In this document: positions 24,619-32,137 of the stretch, piece by piece | Layout: each line of letters begins with the position of its first letter | Numbering within the stretch: position 1 is the first letter of the stretch | Source of the DNA: Pseudomonas sp. PDM04 | GTDB lineage: Bacteria; Pseudomonadota; Gammaproteobacteria; Pseudomonadales; Pseudomonadaceae | Direction of reading: 5' to 3' | Length of the DNA stretch: 64,000 nt | NCBI RefSeq assembly: GCF_014851765.1 | Contig: NZ_JACVAI010000004.1 | Span: forward strand, 496,001-560,000 | Made by a program: the position numbers and the translations under genes | The notes under the pieces: model-generated | What the model was told of the DNA's origin: nothing | The model's input: the letters and a program-made list of their open reading frames with translations, nothing else | Database searches by the model: none

Positions 24619-25518
24619 ATGAGCACGCCCAACGTTGAAGCCGTGAAGCTGGATGAACTGAATTGCTGGCGCATTCGCCACGGTCAGGCCGAATTGCTGG
24701 TCGCTCAGCAAGGGGCGCACATCCTCAGTTATCAACTGGCCGGGCAACCGCCGCTGATCTGGCTCAACGACGAAGCCGTGTTCAAGACCGGCAACAACAT
24801 CCGTGCTGGCGTGCCGGTGTGCTGGCCGTGGTTCGGCAACCTGTTGCGCAACCCTCAGGGTGTTCAGGCCATGCGCACCAGCAGCGAGCCGCCCACGGCC
24901 CATGGTTTTGTCCGGGCAACGGACTGGGCGTTGCGGGGCATCGAAGCCGAAGGCGAAAGCCTGAAGGTGGAATTCACTCTGCCCTACCCCGAAGGTGGCT
25001 TTGCCGGGTGGCCGCATCGGGTGGACCTGACGCTGGGCATTCGTCTGGACGAGCAGCTGCACATCGACCTGACCAGCCATAACCAGGGCACCGACACGGT
25101 CACCCTCAGCCAGGCACTGCACACGTATTTCGCCGTCAGCGATGTGCGCAAGGTGCATGTCGAAGGGCTGGACGGCCTGACCTACATCGAGACACTGGAA
25201 GACTGGACAACCAAGCCACAGACCGGTGACCTGCACTTTACCGGCGAGACCGACCGGATCTACCTCGACACCCCGCCCAAGCTGGGCATTGTCGATCCTG
25301 CCTGGGAGCGGCGCATCCAGCTGACCAGCCGAGGGTCGCGCTCGGCGGTGATCTGGAATCCGTGGGTGGACCGCGCGGCCGCCTTCAGTGACATGGCGGA
25401 CGATGGCTGGCAACGCATGCTGTGCATCGAGACCGCGAACGTGATGGACGATGTGGTGACACTGGCGCCGGGGGCGAGTCACACCCTGGGCGTGAGTATC
25501 AACAGCCGCCCCCTGTAA
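24619..25518 (+). CDS. D-hexose-6-phosphate mutarotase (aldose 1-epimerase family)
   Basis: The 299-residue protein matches the YeaD/galactose mutarotase-like family: AELLVAQQGAHILSYQ, GVPVCWPWFGN, AHGFVRATDW with the catalytic-type histidine, SQALHTYFAVSD and the end WQRMLCIETANVMDD. Members interconvert the alpha and beta anomers of glucose-6-phosphate and similar sugars. ATG at 24619 is taken because the conserved domain starts about 20 residues later and GAGAGTGG lies just upstream. REP elements follow the stop. Confidence 0.9.
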   Translation: MSTPNVEAVKLDELNCWRIRHGQAELLVAQQGAHILSYQLAGQPPLIWLNDEAVFKTGNNIRAGVPVCWPWFGNLLRNPQGVQAMRTSSEPPTAHGFVRATDWALRGIEAEGESLKVEFTLPYPEGGFAGWPHRVDLTLGIRLDEQLHIDLTSHNQGTDTVTLSQALHTYFAVSDVRKVHVEGLDGLTYIETLEDWTTKPQTGDLHFTGETDRIYLDTPPKLGIVDPAWERRIQLTSRGSRSAVIWNPWVDRAAAFSDMADDGWQRMLCIETANVMDDVVTLAPGASHTLGVSINSRPL

Positions 25519-25528
25519 TCCCTCAAAG

Positions 25529-25617
25529 TGTGGGAGCGAGCCTGCTTGCGAAGAGGCCATCACATCCGCCATTCATCTTGGCGGTGATGACGCCACCGCG
25601 AGCAGGCTCGCTCCCAC
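25529..25617. repeat. Inverted REP pair between convergent genes
   Basis: A plus copy (GTGGGAGCGAGCCTGCTTGCGA, from 25529) and a minus copy (CGCGAGCAGGCTCGCTCCCACC, to 25617) frame about 40 bases. They separate the mutarotase from the convergent DUF3299 gene. Confidence 0.8.
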
Positions 25618-25628
25618 CCTTTTAATGC

Positions 25629-26165
25629 CTAAAGATCAGATTCCTTCACCACTCGCACCTTCGCCGCATCCAGCGCATAGGCCGCATCGGCCAGATCATT
25701 GTTGACCGTCTCGATCTTCAACGTGCCGGTCACCCACAACGGCGTATAGATGTCGTTGAGCTTCAAACCCTGTGGATAGCGCACCAGCACCAGCTGGTTG
25801 GGCGGCGGAGGCGGCACATGGATGCAGGCGCCGGGGTATGGCACGAGGAAAAACAGCGTACTGCGCCCCTTGGCGTCGGACTCCAGCGGCACCGGGTAAC
25901 CGCCGATGCGAATGCGCTTGTCGTTCATCGAAGGCACGGTTTTGGTCGAGTACATCACCGCCGGCAGGCCTTTGCTCTGCTTCATGCCACCCTTTTGGGT
26001 AAAGGTGCCATCGGCTTCGGGTGAGTTGTGATCGATTTCGGGCATGGCCTCGAGGGCTTTCTGGTCGGACTTGGGCATCAATTCGAGCCAGTCGGTTTCC
26101 GGCAGTTCGCCAGCATGGGCAAGGCCCGAACCCAGTAGAACAAGAGTCAACAAAAGACGGCGCAT
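25629..26165 (-). CDS. Periplasmic DUF3299 family protein
   Basis: The 178-residue protein has a signal peptide (MRRLLLTLVLLGSGLAHA) and a mature part with the DUF3299 pattern: RIGGYPVPLESDAKGRSTLFFLVPYPGACIHVPPPPPNQLVLV, where the lone cysteine sits before the proline run, then TPLWVTGTLKIE. The function of the family is unknown; members often sit near copper, heme or ABC export genes, none of which is seen here. ATG at 26165 gives a proper signal peptide; a longer frame starts within non-conserved sequence. Confidence 0.88.
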   Translation of the reverse strand: MRRLLLTLVLLGSGLAHAGELPETDWLELMPKSDQKALEAMPEIDHNSPEADGTFTQKGGMKQSKGLPAVMYSTKTVPSMNDKRIRIGGYPVPLESDAKGRSTLFFLVPYPGACIHVPPPPPNQLVLVRYPQGLKLNDIYTPLWVTGTLKIETVNNDLADAAYALDAAKVRVVKESDL

Positions 26166-26253
26166 GAAGGTGCTCGGCAAGGGGGAGGACGTTACGACGC
26201 CGAGCATTCTAGCCCTCCCCGCGCATTTGTCAGAGAGGGCTTTGTCGCTTGAA

Positions 26254-26499
26254 TCAGTTCTTTTTGATCAGGCCGTAGATCACCAGCAGGACCACCGCGC
26301 CGACCAGCGCGCCGATTAAACCGGCCCCCTGACCTGCCTGGTAGATGCCCAGGGCCTGGCCGCCATAAGTGGCTGCCAACGAACCGCCAATACCGAGCAG
26401 GATGGTCATGATCCAGCCCATGCTGTCATCGCCCGGTTTCAGGAACCGCGCAAGCAGGCCGACGATCAAGCCGATAAAGATGGTTCCAATAATTCCCAT
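26254..26499 (-). CDS. GlsB/YeaQ/YmgE-type stress-response membrane protein
   Basis: This 81-residue protein has three hydrophobic, glycine-rich segments: MGIIGTIFIGLIVGLLARFLKPG, MGWIMTILLGIGGSLAATYGG and GLIGALVGAVVLLVIYGLI. The PGDD after the first helix is conserved in the transglycosylase-associated/GlsB family. Members accumulate on envelope or acid stress; the exact role is not known. The start at 26499 follows AGAGGGAAGTGCC. Confidence 0.92.
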   Translation of the reverse strand: MGIIGTIFIGLIVGLLARFLKPGDDSMGWIMTILLGIGGSLAATYGGQALGIYQAGQGAGLIGALVGAVVLLVIYGLIKKN

Positions 26500-26607
26500 G
26501 GCACTTCCCTCTTGTTTGGTAGATAGAAGCCTAGTCAGACTTTGGCATCCTGCCATGAGAGAACGGCGGGCCCCCAATGGTTCCGCCGCTGCCACGTGAA
26601 ACCGGAT

Positions 26608-27690
26608 TTACTCGGCGATGAGCGCTTCGACCTTGAGGATCTGCGCGGCCAGCGTTTCGCGATCGGCACAACGCAGGTTGGCGTGACCGACCTTGCGTCC
26701 GGCCTTGAACGCCTTGCCGTAGTGGTGCAGATGGCAATCGGCGATGGCCAGGACTTTCTCCGCTTCCGGCACTTTACCGATGAAGTTGAGCATCGCGCTC
26801 TCGCCGACCTTGGCCGTCGAACCCAGCGGCAGGCCGGCCACGGCCCGCAGGTGATTCTCGAACTGGCTGCATTCGGCGCCTTCGGTGGTCCAGTGCCCGG
26901 AGTTGTGCACGCGGGGCGCGATTTCGTTGGCCTTGAGGCCGCCATCGACTTCGAAGAACTCGAACGCCATCACGCCGACGTAATTCAGTTGCTTGAGCAC
27001 GCGGCTGGAATAGTCCTCGGCCAGGGCTTGCAACGGGTGATCGGTGCTGGCCACGGACAGTTTGAGGATGCCGCTGTCGTGGGTGTTGTGCACCAGCGGG
27101 TAGAACTTCGTTTCGCCATCGCGAGCACGCACGGCGATCAGCGACACCTCGCCGGTGAACGGTACGAAGCCTTCCAGCAGGCAGGCGACGCTGCCCAGCT
27201 CGGCAAACGTACCGACCACATCTTCAGGCGTACGCAGGACTTTCTGACCCTTGCCGTCGTAACCCAGGGTGCGTGTTTTCAGCACGGCGGGCAGACCGAT
27301 GGACGCGACCGCGGCGTCCAGATCGGCTTGCGACTGGATGTCGGCGAACGCCGGTGTCGGAATCCCCAGGTCCTTGAACATGCTTTTTTCGAACCAGCGA
27401 TCACGGGCGATGCGCAGGGCGTCGGCGCTCGGGTAGACCGGGACGAATTGCGACAGGAACGCCACGGTTTCAGCCGGCACGCTTTCGAACTCGAAGGTCA
27501 CCAGATCGACTTCATCGGCGAGCTGGCGCAGGTGATCCTGATCGCCGTAGTCGGCGCGCAGGTGTTCACCCAACGCGGCGGCACAGGCATCCGGCGCGGG
27601 GTCCAGGAAAGCGAAGTTCATACCCAGCGGAGTGCCCGCCAGCGCCAACATGCGACCCAACTGGCCGCCACCGATTACACCGATCTTCAT
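26608..27690 (-). CDS. purK: 5-(carboxyamino)imidazole ribonucleotide synthase PurK
   Basis: PurK uses ATP and bicarbonate to turn AIR into N5-CAIR in purine synthesis. The 360-residue protein is an ATP-grasp enzyme: the N-terminal MKIGVIGGGQLGRMLALAG binds nucleotide, VLKTRTLGYDGKGQKV forms the ATP loop, and the C-terminal part has NEIAPRVHNSGHWTTEG with the metal-binding residues. It lies 11 bases after purE on the same strand, so the operon is purE-purK and both share the structured purE leader. Confidence 0.97.
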   Translation of the reverse strand: MKIGVIGGGQLGRMLALAGTPLGMNFAFLDPAPDACAAALGEHLRADYGDQDHLRQLADEVDLVTFEFESVPAETVAFLSQFVPVYPSADALRIARDRWFEKSMFKDLGIPTPAFADIQSQADLDAAVASIGLPAVLKTRTLGYDGKGQKVLRTPEDVVGTFAELGSVACLLEGFVPFTGEVSLIAVRARDGETKFYPLVHNTHDSGILKLSVASTDHPLQALAEDYSSRVLKQLNYVGVMAFEFFEVDGGLKANEIAPRVHNSGHWTTEGAECSQFENHLRAVAGLPLGSTAKVGESAMLNFIGKVPEAEKVLAIADCHLHHYGKAFKAGRKVGHANLRCADRETLAAQILKVEALIAE

Positions 27691-27701
27691 CGTCAACAAC
27701 C

Positions 27702-28193
27702 TCAGGCGATACGTGGGTCTGGATTGTCCAGCACGCTGTCTGTCTGTTCGGTACGGAAGGTTTTCAACACCGTGTGGAACTGCGGGTGCTTGGCGCCCAG
27801 GATGCTCGCCGACAACAGCGCGGCGTTGATCGCGCCCGCCTTGCCGATGGCCAGGGTAGCAACCGGGATACCTGCGGGCATCTGCACGATGGACAGCAAC
27901 GAATCGACGCCCGAGAGCATCGACGACTGCACCGGCACGCCCAGCACCGGCAGGTGGGTCTTGGCCGCACACATGCCTGGCAGGTGGGCTGCGCCACCGG
28001 CACCGGCGATGATCACCTCGATGCCACGCGCTTCGGCCTCTTCGGCGTACTGGAACAGCAGGTCCGGGGTGCGGTGGGCGGACACCACCTTCACTTCATA
28101 GGGGATGCCGAGCTTTTCCAGCATATCGGCGGTGTGGCTAAGGGTGGACCAATCGGACTTGGAGCCCATGATCACGCCAACCAATGCACTCAT
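27702..28193 (-). CDS. purE: N5-CAIR mutase PurE
   Basis: PurE (class I) moves the carboxyl group of N5-CAIR to give CAIR, the step after PurK. The 163-residue protein shows the substrate loop VGVIMGSKSDWSTLSHTADML, the VSAHRTPDL motif with the catalytic-region histidine, and IAGAGGAAHLPGMCAA. ATG at 28193 has AGAGG before it; the longer frame reaches through the leader and was rejected. About 110 bases upstream of the start carry two terminator-like hairpins, which suggests control by attenuation. Confidence 0.97.
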   Translation of the reverse strand: MSALVGVIMGSKSDWSTLSHTADMLEKLGIPYEVKVVSAHRTPDLLFQYAEEAEARGIEVIIAGAGGAAHLPGMCAAKTHLPVLGVPVQSSMLSGVDSLLSIVQMPAGIPVATLAIGKAGAINAALLSASILGAKHPQFHTVLKTFRTEQTDSVLDNPDPRIA

Positions 28194-28213
28194 CGTCGTG
28201 CCTCTTCTCTCTG

Positions 28214-28312
28214 GCGCCCGCAGGCGCGTCAAAAACAATAAGCCACGCAAAATGCGTGGCTTGAATTGTACGAAAAATGGCCGGAAGGACCGGCCGAAGG
28301 CCGCGCAGTATA
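28214..28312 (-). promoter_or_regulatory. purEK leader: -10 box and tandem hairpins, candidate attenuator
   Basis: Reading leftward: TATACT (28312-28307) can serve as a -10. Next, GGCC-TTC-GGCC (28302-28292) shares its second arm with GGCCGG-TCCTT-CCGGCC followed by five T (28295-28273), so the two hairpins exclude each other. A second perfect stem AAGCCACGCA/TGCGTGGCTT (28262-28240) is followed by TATTGTTTTT, and a third small stem lies at 28227-28214 before the ribosome site. This is the layout of a leader with terminator-like elements; the ligand or signal is unknown. The structures are seen in the sequence, their function is inferred. Confidence 0.55.
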
Positions 28313-28607
28313 CCGCAATACGGCAGATAAACAGCCCCTGTTTCGACCATCTGTCATTTGCCGCAAAAGCACCGATTATTGACTCAAAGGTCAACAGATG
28401 AAGGGCCTCAACAGCATCCGGCCGATCGGATGAACATATCAACTACATCAGTAAATTGCCTGATTAACCATTGCTAAAAAACACCCACTTCGGCAACAGC
28501 CGGAAATAGACAAGCACTCGCTAACTCTTAACTTCAACGTTAACTTTCAGCGCACAACAAACAATAAATCCACATGAACTTAATCTACAACCCGAACGAA
28601 CCTGATT
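28313..28607. other. AT-rich gap before the metzincin gene
   Basis: Beyond the purE promoter the gap holds no convincing gene. From about 28440 it becomes clearly AT-rich compared with the neighbours, which continues into the start of the metzincin gene and suggests a recently acquired segment. No promoter was assigned. Confidence 0.5.
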
Positions 28608-29198
28608 ATGATCAACAAGTCCATAAAGAAAAACGACATCACTATTTTCGCCCTTATTCACAATGATGTTCCAGCGGACATCAGGAGAAGTATCTACCCT
28701 GACTACCTGGGCCACCTGGTCGCCGAACTGGAGGGTTTCACCGGGAGAAAGTTCAATATCGTACTGGGCTCCGGAGAACCTTACAGCAGCTTCAACTATA
28801 AAGACAAAGACCCGATGAACGTGCTGAAAAAGTGGGAGAGCCTGGGTTATACATACTTGAAGGAAGCCGAATCAAAAGGTTTCGCCGCCCATCCTTTAAG
28901 TCAGGTCATTCTGCTCACCCATCACGACATCAATGAACGTACAGCGGGAGCGGCACTTCTTTACCCACCCCATCACACCGGAAAGTTTGCGATTTCATCC
29001 TTGAGCAGGTATTTGAACGTCGGCCATGAAATTGGCCACTTGCTGGGCGCAAAACATGACGACGCCGAAGTTCAGTACAACGGCTGGTGGTGTGAGACCT
29101 ACATGATCGCCGAACCCAACAAGGCCAGGTCCACGTGTTACACGTTCAGCCCGGCCAATCGGCAAGCGATCAAGCACTATCTGTCTAGCCAGGATTGA
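28608..29198 (+). CDS. Small metzincin-type zinc metalloprotease
   Basis: The 196-residue protein carries HEIGHLLGAKHDD at about residues 140-152, the extended zinc motif HExxHxxGxxH plus D of metzincins (as in M12/reprolysin-like enzymes), and a downstream methionine in ETYMIAEP that could form the Met-turn. No signal peptide is seen, so it would be cytosolic or exported by a route that needs none. No clear Shine-Dalgarno precedes the ATG. Lysine and isoleucine content is high for this genome at the N-terminal part, and the upstream DNA is AT-rich. Zinc protease activity is well supported by motif; the target is unknown. Confidence 0.8.
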   Translation: MINKSIKKNDITIFALIHNDVPADIRRSIYPDYLGHLVAELEGFTGRKFNIVLGSGEPYSSFNYKDKDPMNVLKKWESLGYTYLKEAESKGFAAHPLSQVILLTHHDINERTAGAALLYPPHHTGKFAISSLSRYLNVGHEIGHLLGAKHDDAEVQYNGWWCETYMIAEPNKARSTCYTFSPANRQAIKHYLSSQD

Positions 29199-29235
29199 TG
29201 ATTGAACGGCGCTGCGGGTCGCGCCATCCCACAGG

Positions 29236-30147
29236 TTATTGATTGGCGCTCGCCGCCCCACCCTCAAGCTTGCGCCACAACAAACGCACGTTGGCCTTGC
29301 GCACCAATGCGCAGCGGTACAGACGAATCTCCAGGGGCACGTGCCACTGCGGCCCGCCGCAGACCACCAGCTCGCCGCGCGCCAGTTCGGCCCGCACGCT
29401 CAATTGCGGCACCCAGGCGATACCCAGGCCTTCCAGCGCCATGCTCTTGAGGCTGTCGGCCATGGCCGTTTCGTAGACGGTGGTGAACCGCAGCGCCCGC
29501 TGACGCAACAGCACATTCACCGAGCGCCCGAGAAACGCACCGGCGCTGTAGGCCAGCAGCGGCACGCTGCCCTCGCCTTCCAGATCGAACAATGGCTTGC
29601 CCTCGGCATCCGCCGCGCAGACCGGCAGCATCTCGGTGTGCCCCAGATGCAGCGAAGGAAAGATTTCCGGGTCCATCTGCATCGCTGCATCCGGGTCATA
29701 GAACGCCAGCATCAGGTCGCAGCCCCCCTCACGCAACGCATGCACCGCGTCACCCACGTTGGTCGCGACCAACCGCGTCGCGATGTTCAGCCCTTCATTG
29801 CGCAATTGCGCGATCCAGCGTGGGAAAAACCCCAGCGCCAGGGAGTGCGCAGCCGCGACCTGCATCACTTCGCCCTGCCCGCCTTCCAGATGATGGAGGT
29901 GACGCAACACTTCGCCGAGTTGTTCCACCACCGTTCGCGCGGTGACCAGGAACAACTGCCCCGCCGCTGTCAGTTCGATCGGCGTACGCGAGCGGTTGAC
30001 CAGTTGCAGCCCCAGCGCGGCTTCGAGGCTGCGGATTCGGCGGCTGAACGCCGGCTGGGTCACGAAACGGCGCTCGGCCGCCTGGGAAAAGCTGCGGGTG
30101 GCGGCCAGGGCGCTGAAATCTTCCAGCCATTTACTTTCCAGATTCAT
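29236..30147 (-). CDS. LysR-type transcriptional regulator, divergent from aspA
   Basis: The 303-residue regulator has an N-terminal winged helix (FSALAATRSFSQAAERRFVTQPAFSRRIRSLE) and a C-terminal effector-binding domain from about residue 90. ATG at 30147 follows GGAGG. It is transcribed away from aspA, with a perfect T-N11-A palindrome between them, so it probably controls aspA and itself. The inducer could be aspartate or fumarate, but nothing shows this directly. Confidence 0.92.
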   Translation of the reverse strand: MNLESKWLEDFSALAATRSFSQAAERRFVTQPAFSRRIRSLEAALGLQLVNRSRTPIELTAAGQLFLVTARTVVEQLGEVLRHLHHLEGGQGEVMQVAAAHSLALGFFPRWIAQLRNEGLNIATRLVATNVGDAVHALREGGCDLMLAFYDPDAAMQMDPEIFPSLHLGHTEMLPVCAADAEGKPLFDLEGEGSVPLLAYSAGAFLGRSVNVLLRQRALRFTTVYETAMADSLKSMALEGLGIAWVPQLSVRAELARGELVVCGGPQWHVPLEIRLYRCALVRKANVRLLWRKLEGGAASANQ

Positions 30148-30215
30148 CAGGTCCTCCCGGACACGCACCAATTTGGGTCGCACGCTCGCCGCAATCGCGG
30201 CGTCACACCGTCATT

Positions 30216-30230
30216 ATGCCGAATATGCAT
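30216..30230. promoter_or_regulatory. LysR-type operator between lysR and aspA
   Basis: ATGC-N7-GCAT is a perfect palindrome with the T-N11-A core of LysR-family sites. It lies 69 bases from the regulator start and about 98 bases before the aspA start, the usual place for a recognition site at divergent promoters. Confidence 0.6.
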
Positions 30231-30327
30231 AGGGCAGTGTTTAACAGCATTGGCTCTGCATTCTCCACAAGCCTAGCATTTGCGGTGTTCCGGCACAGAC
30301 CGGGTCCATATCGAGATGATTTCCGTC

Positions 30328-31752
30328 ATGTCCTCCGCTGCATCATTCCGCACAGAAAAAGACCTGCTTGGCGTACTCGAAGTACCGGCTCAAGCGTATT
30401 ACGGCATCCAGACCCTGCGAGCGGTGAACAACTTCCGTCTCTCCGGCGTCCCGATTTCGCATTACCCGAAGCTGGTGGTCGGTCTGGCCATGGTCAAACA
30501 GGCCGCTGCTGACGCCAACCGCGAGCTGGGTCACCTCAGCGAAGCCAAGCACGCAGCCATCAGCGAAGCCTGTGCCCGTCTGATCCGCGGCGATTTCCAC
30601 GAAGAATTCGTGGTGGACATGATTCAGGGCGGCGCTGGCACTTCAACCAACATGAATGCCAACGAAGTCATCGCCAACATCGCACTGGAGGCCATGGGTC
30701 ACCAGAAAGGCGAGTATCAGTACCTGCACCCGAACAACGACGTGAACATGGCGCAGTCGACCAACGACGCCTACCCGACGGCGATCCGCCTGGGCCTGCT
30801 GCTGGGTCACGACACCCTGCTGGCCAGCCTCGACAGCCTGATCCAGGCCTTCGCCGCCAAGGGTCAGGAATTCAGCCACGTGCTGAAGATGGGCCGCACC
30901 CAGCTGCAAGACGCCGTGCCGATGACGCTCGGCCAGGAATTCCGTGCGTTCGCCACCACCCTGGGCGAAGACCTGGCACGCCTCAAGACCCTGGCACCGG
31001 AGCTGCTGACCGAAGTGAACCTGGGCGGGACCGCCATCGGCACCGGCATCAACGCCGACCCGCGTTATCAGCACCTGGCCGTTCAGCGCCTGGCCACCAT
31101 CAGCGGTCACCCGCTGGTGCCGGCGGCCGACCTGATCGAAGCCACGTCCGACATGGGCGCCTTCGTCCTGTTCTCCGGCATGCTCAAGCGCACTGCGGTG
31201 AAGCTGTCGAAGATCTGCAACGACCTGCGCCTGCTGTCCAGCGGCCCACGCACCGGCATCAACGAAATCAACCTGCCGGCGCGTCAGCCAGGCAGTTCGA
31301 TCATGCCCGGCAAGGTCAACCCGGTGATTCCGGAAGCCGTCAACCAGGTGGCCTTCCAGGTCATCGGCAACGACCTCGCGCTGACCATGGCAGCCGAAGG
31401 CGGCCAACTGCAGTTGAATGTGATGGAGCCGCTGATCGCCTTCAAGATCCTCGACTCGATCCGCCTGCTGCAACGCGCCATGGACATGCTGCGCGAGCAC
31501 TGCATCACCGGCATCACCGCCAACGAAGCACGCTGCCGCGAACTGGTCGAGCACTCGATCGGCCTGGTCACCGCGCTGAACCCGTACATCGGCTATGAAA
31601 ACGCCACCCGCATCGCCCGTATCGCCCTTGAAAGCGGCCGCGGCGTGCTGGAACTGGTGCGTGAAGAAGGCTTGCTCGACGACGCGATGCTCGACGACAT
31701 CCTGCGCCCGGAAAACATGATTGCTCCACGTCTGGTGCCGTTGAAGGCCTGA
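30328..31752 (+). CDS. aspA: Aspartate ammonia-lyase
   Basis: AspA deaminates L-aspartate to fumarate and ammonia. The 474-residue protein has the fumarase/aspartase order: TSTNMNANEVIAN, QSTNDAYPTAIRL and the signature loop GSSIMPGKVNPVIPEAVNQ with the catalytic serine. The start at 30328 (MSSAASFRTEKD) matches the form I recall from other Pseudomonas; an in-frame ATG at 30316 is also possible and has a slightly better leader. A strong terminator follows. With ansA and the AGCS carrier it forms an amino-acid utilisation cluster: asparagine to aspartate to fumarate. Confidence 0.96.
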   Translation: MSSAASFRTEKDLLGVLEVPAQAYYGIQTLRAVNNFRLSGVPISHYPKLVVGLAMVKQAAADANRELGHLSEAKHAAISEACARLIRGDFHEEFVVDMIQGGAGTSTNMNANEVIANIALEAMGHQKGEYQYLHPNNDVNMAQSTNDAYPTAIRLGLLLGHDTLLASLDSLIQAFAAKGQEFSHVLKMGRTQLQDAVPMTLGQEFRAFATTLGEDLARLKTLAPELLTEVNLGGTAIGTGINADPRYQHLAVQRLATISGHPLVPAADLIEATSDMGAFVLFSGMLKRTAVKLSKICNDLRLLSSGPRTGINEINLPARQPGSSIMPGKVNPVIPEAVNQVAFQVIGNDLALTMAAEGGQLQLNVMEPLIAFKILDSIRLLQRAMDMLREHCITGITANEARCRELVEHSIGLVTALNPYIGYENATRIARIALESGRGVLELVREEGLLDDAMLDDILRPENMIAPRLVPLKA

Positions 31753-31815
31753 TCAGACGCAACACATGCAGTACCGCTCACCAGGTCGAGGGACTAGACA
31801 CCTCTCACCTTTTGA

Positions 31816-31849
31816 GGGCCTGGGGATCATTCCCCAGGCCCTTTTTTTT
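31816..31849 (+). terminator. Terminator of aspA
   Basis: GGGCCTGGGGA and TCCCCAGGCCC are a perfect 11-base stem with a 4-base loop, followed by eight T. It is the clearest Rho-independent terminator in the window. Confidence 0.95.
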
Positions 31850-32137
31850 AAGTGTTTTAGCATACCCGCTCCAACCCAAAGCAACACCGCTTAAACAACT
31901 TGCACCACAAGCGTGCAGACGGGCCCCGCACTGATCGGTATAGTGCGGCCCCTTCTTCGCGTGGACGGTCGTCGGTAGCGAGACCCCAAACCAAGCGAAA
32001 CCCGAACTAACAACAAACCCGCGATTTGGATCCGGGACGAACCTTCGACTCGCCTGTTTTGCCGTGCGCAAGCGGGTGTAACACGATGTTTCTGACCGAC
32101 CAGCATTTGCTCACATAAAAACAGCGAGGAATACGCC
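31850..32137. other. Leader region of the AGCS symporter gene
   Basis: After the aspA terminator, 288 bases precede the symporter start. A TATAGT at 31939-31944 could be a -10 and would give a leader of about 190 bases, but no good -35 fits. AGCS genes in some bacteria carry glycine riboswitches; the typical elements were not found here. No gene is seen. Confidence 0.4.

Noticed and set aside
26542..28101. Plus-strand open frame of 519 codons
   Set aside because: It is antisense to purK and purE, which are certain by motif.
31850..32137. Possible glycine riboswitch before the AGCS symporter
   Set aside because: The conserved core elements of the aptamer were not found on inspection.
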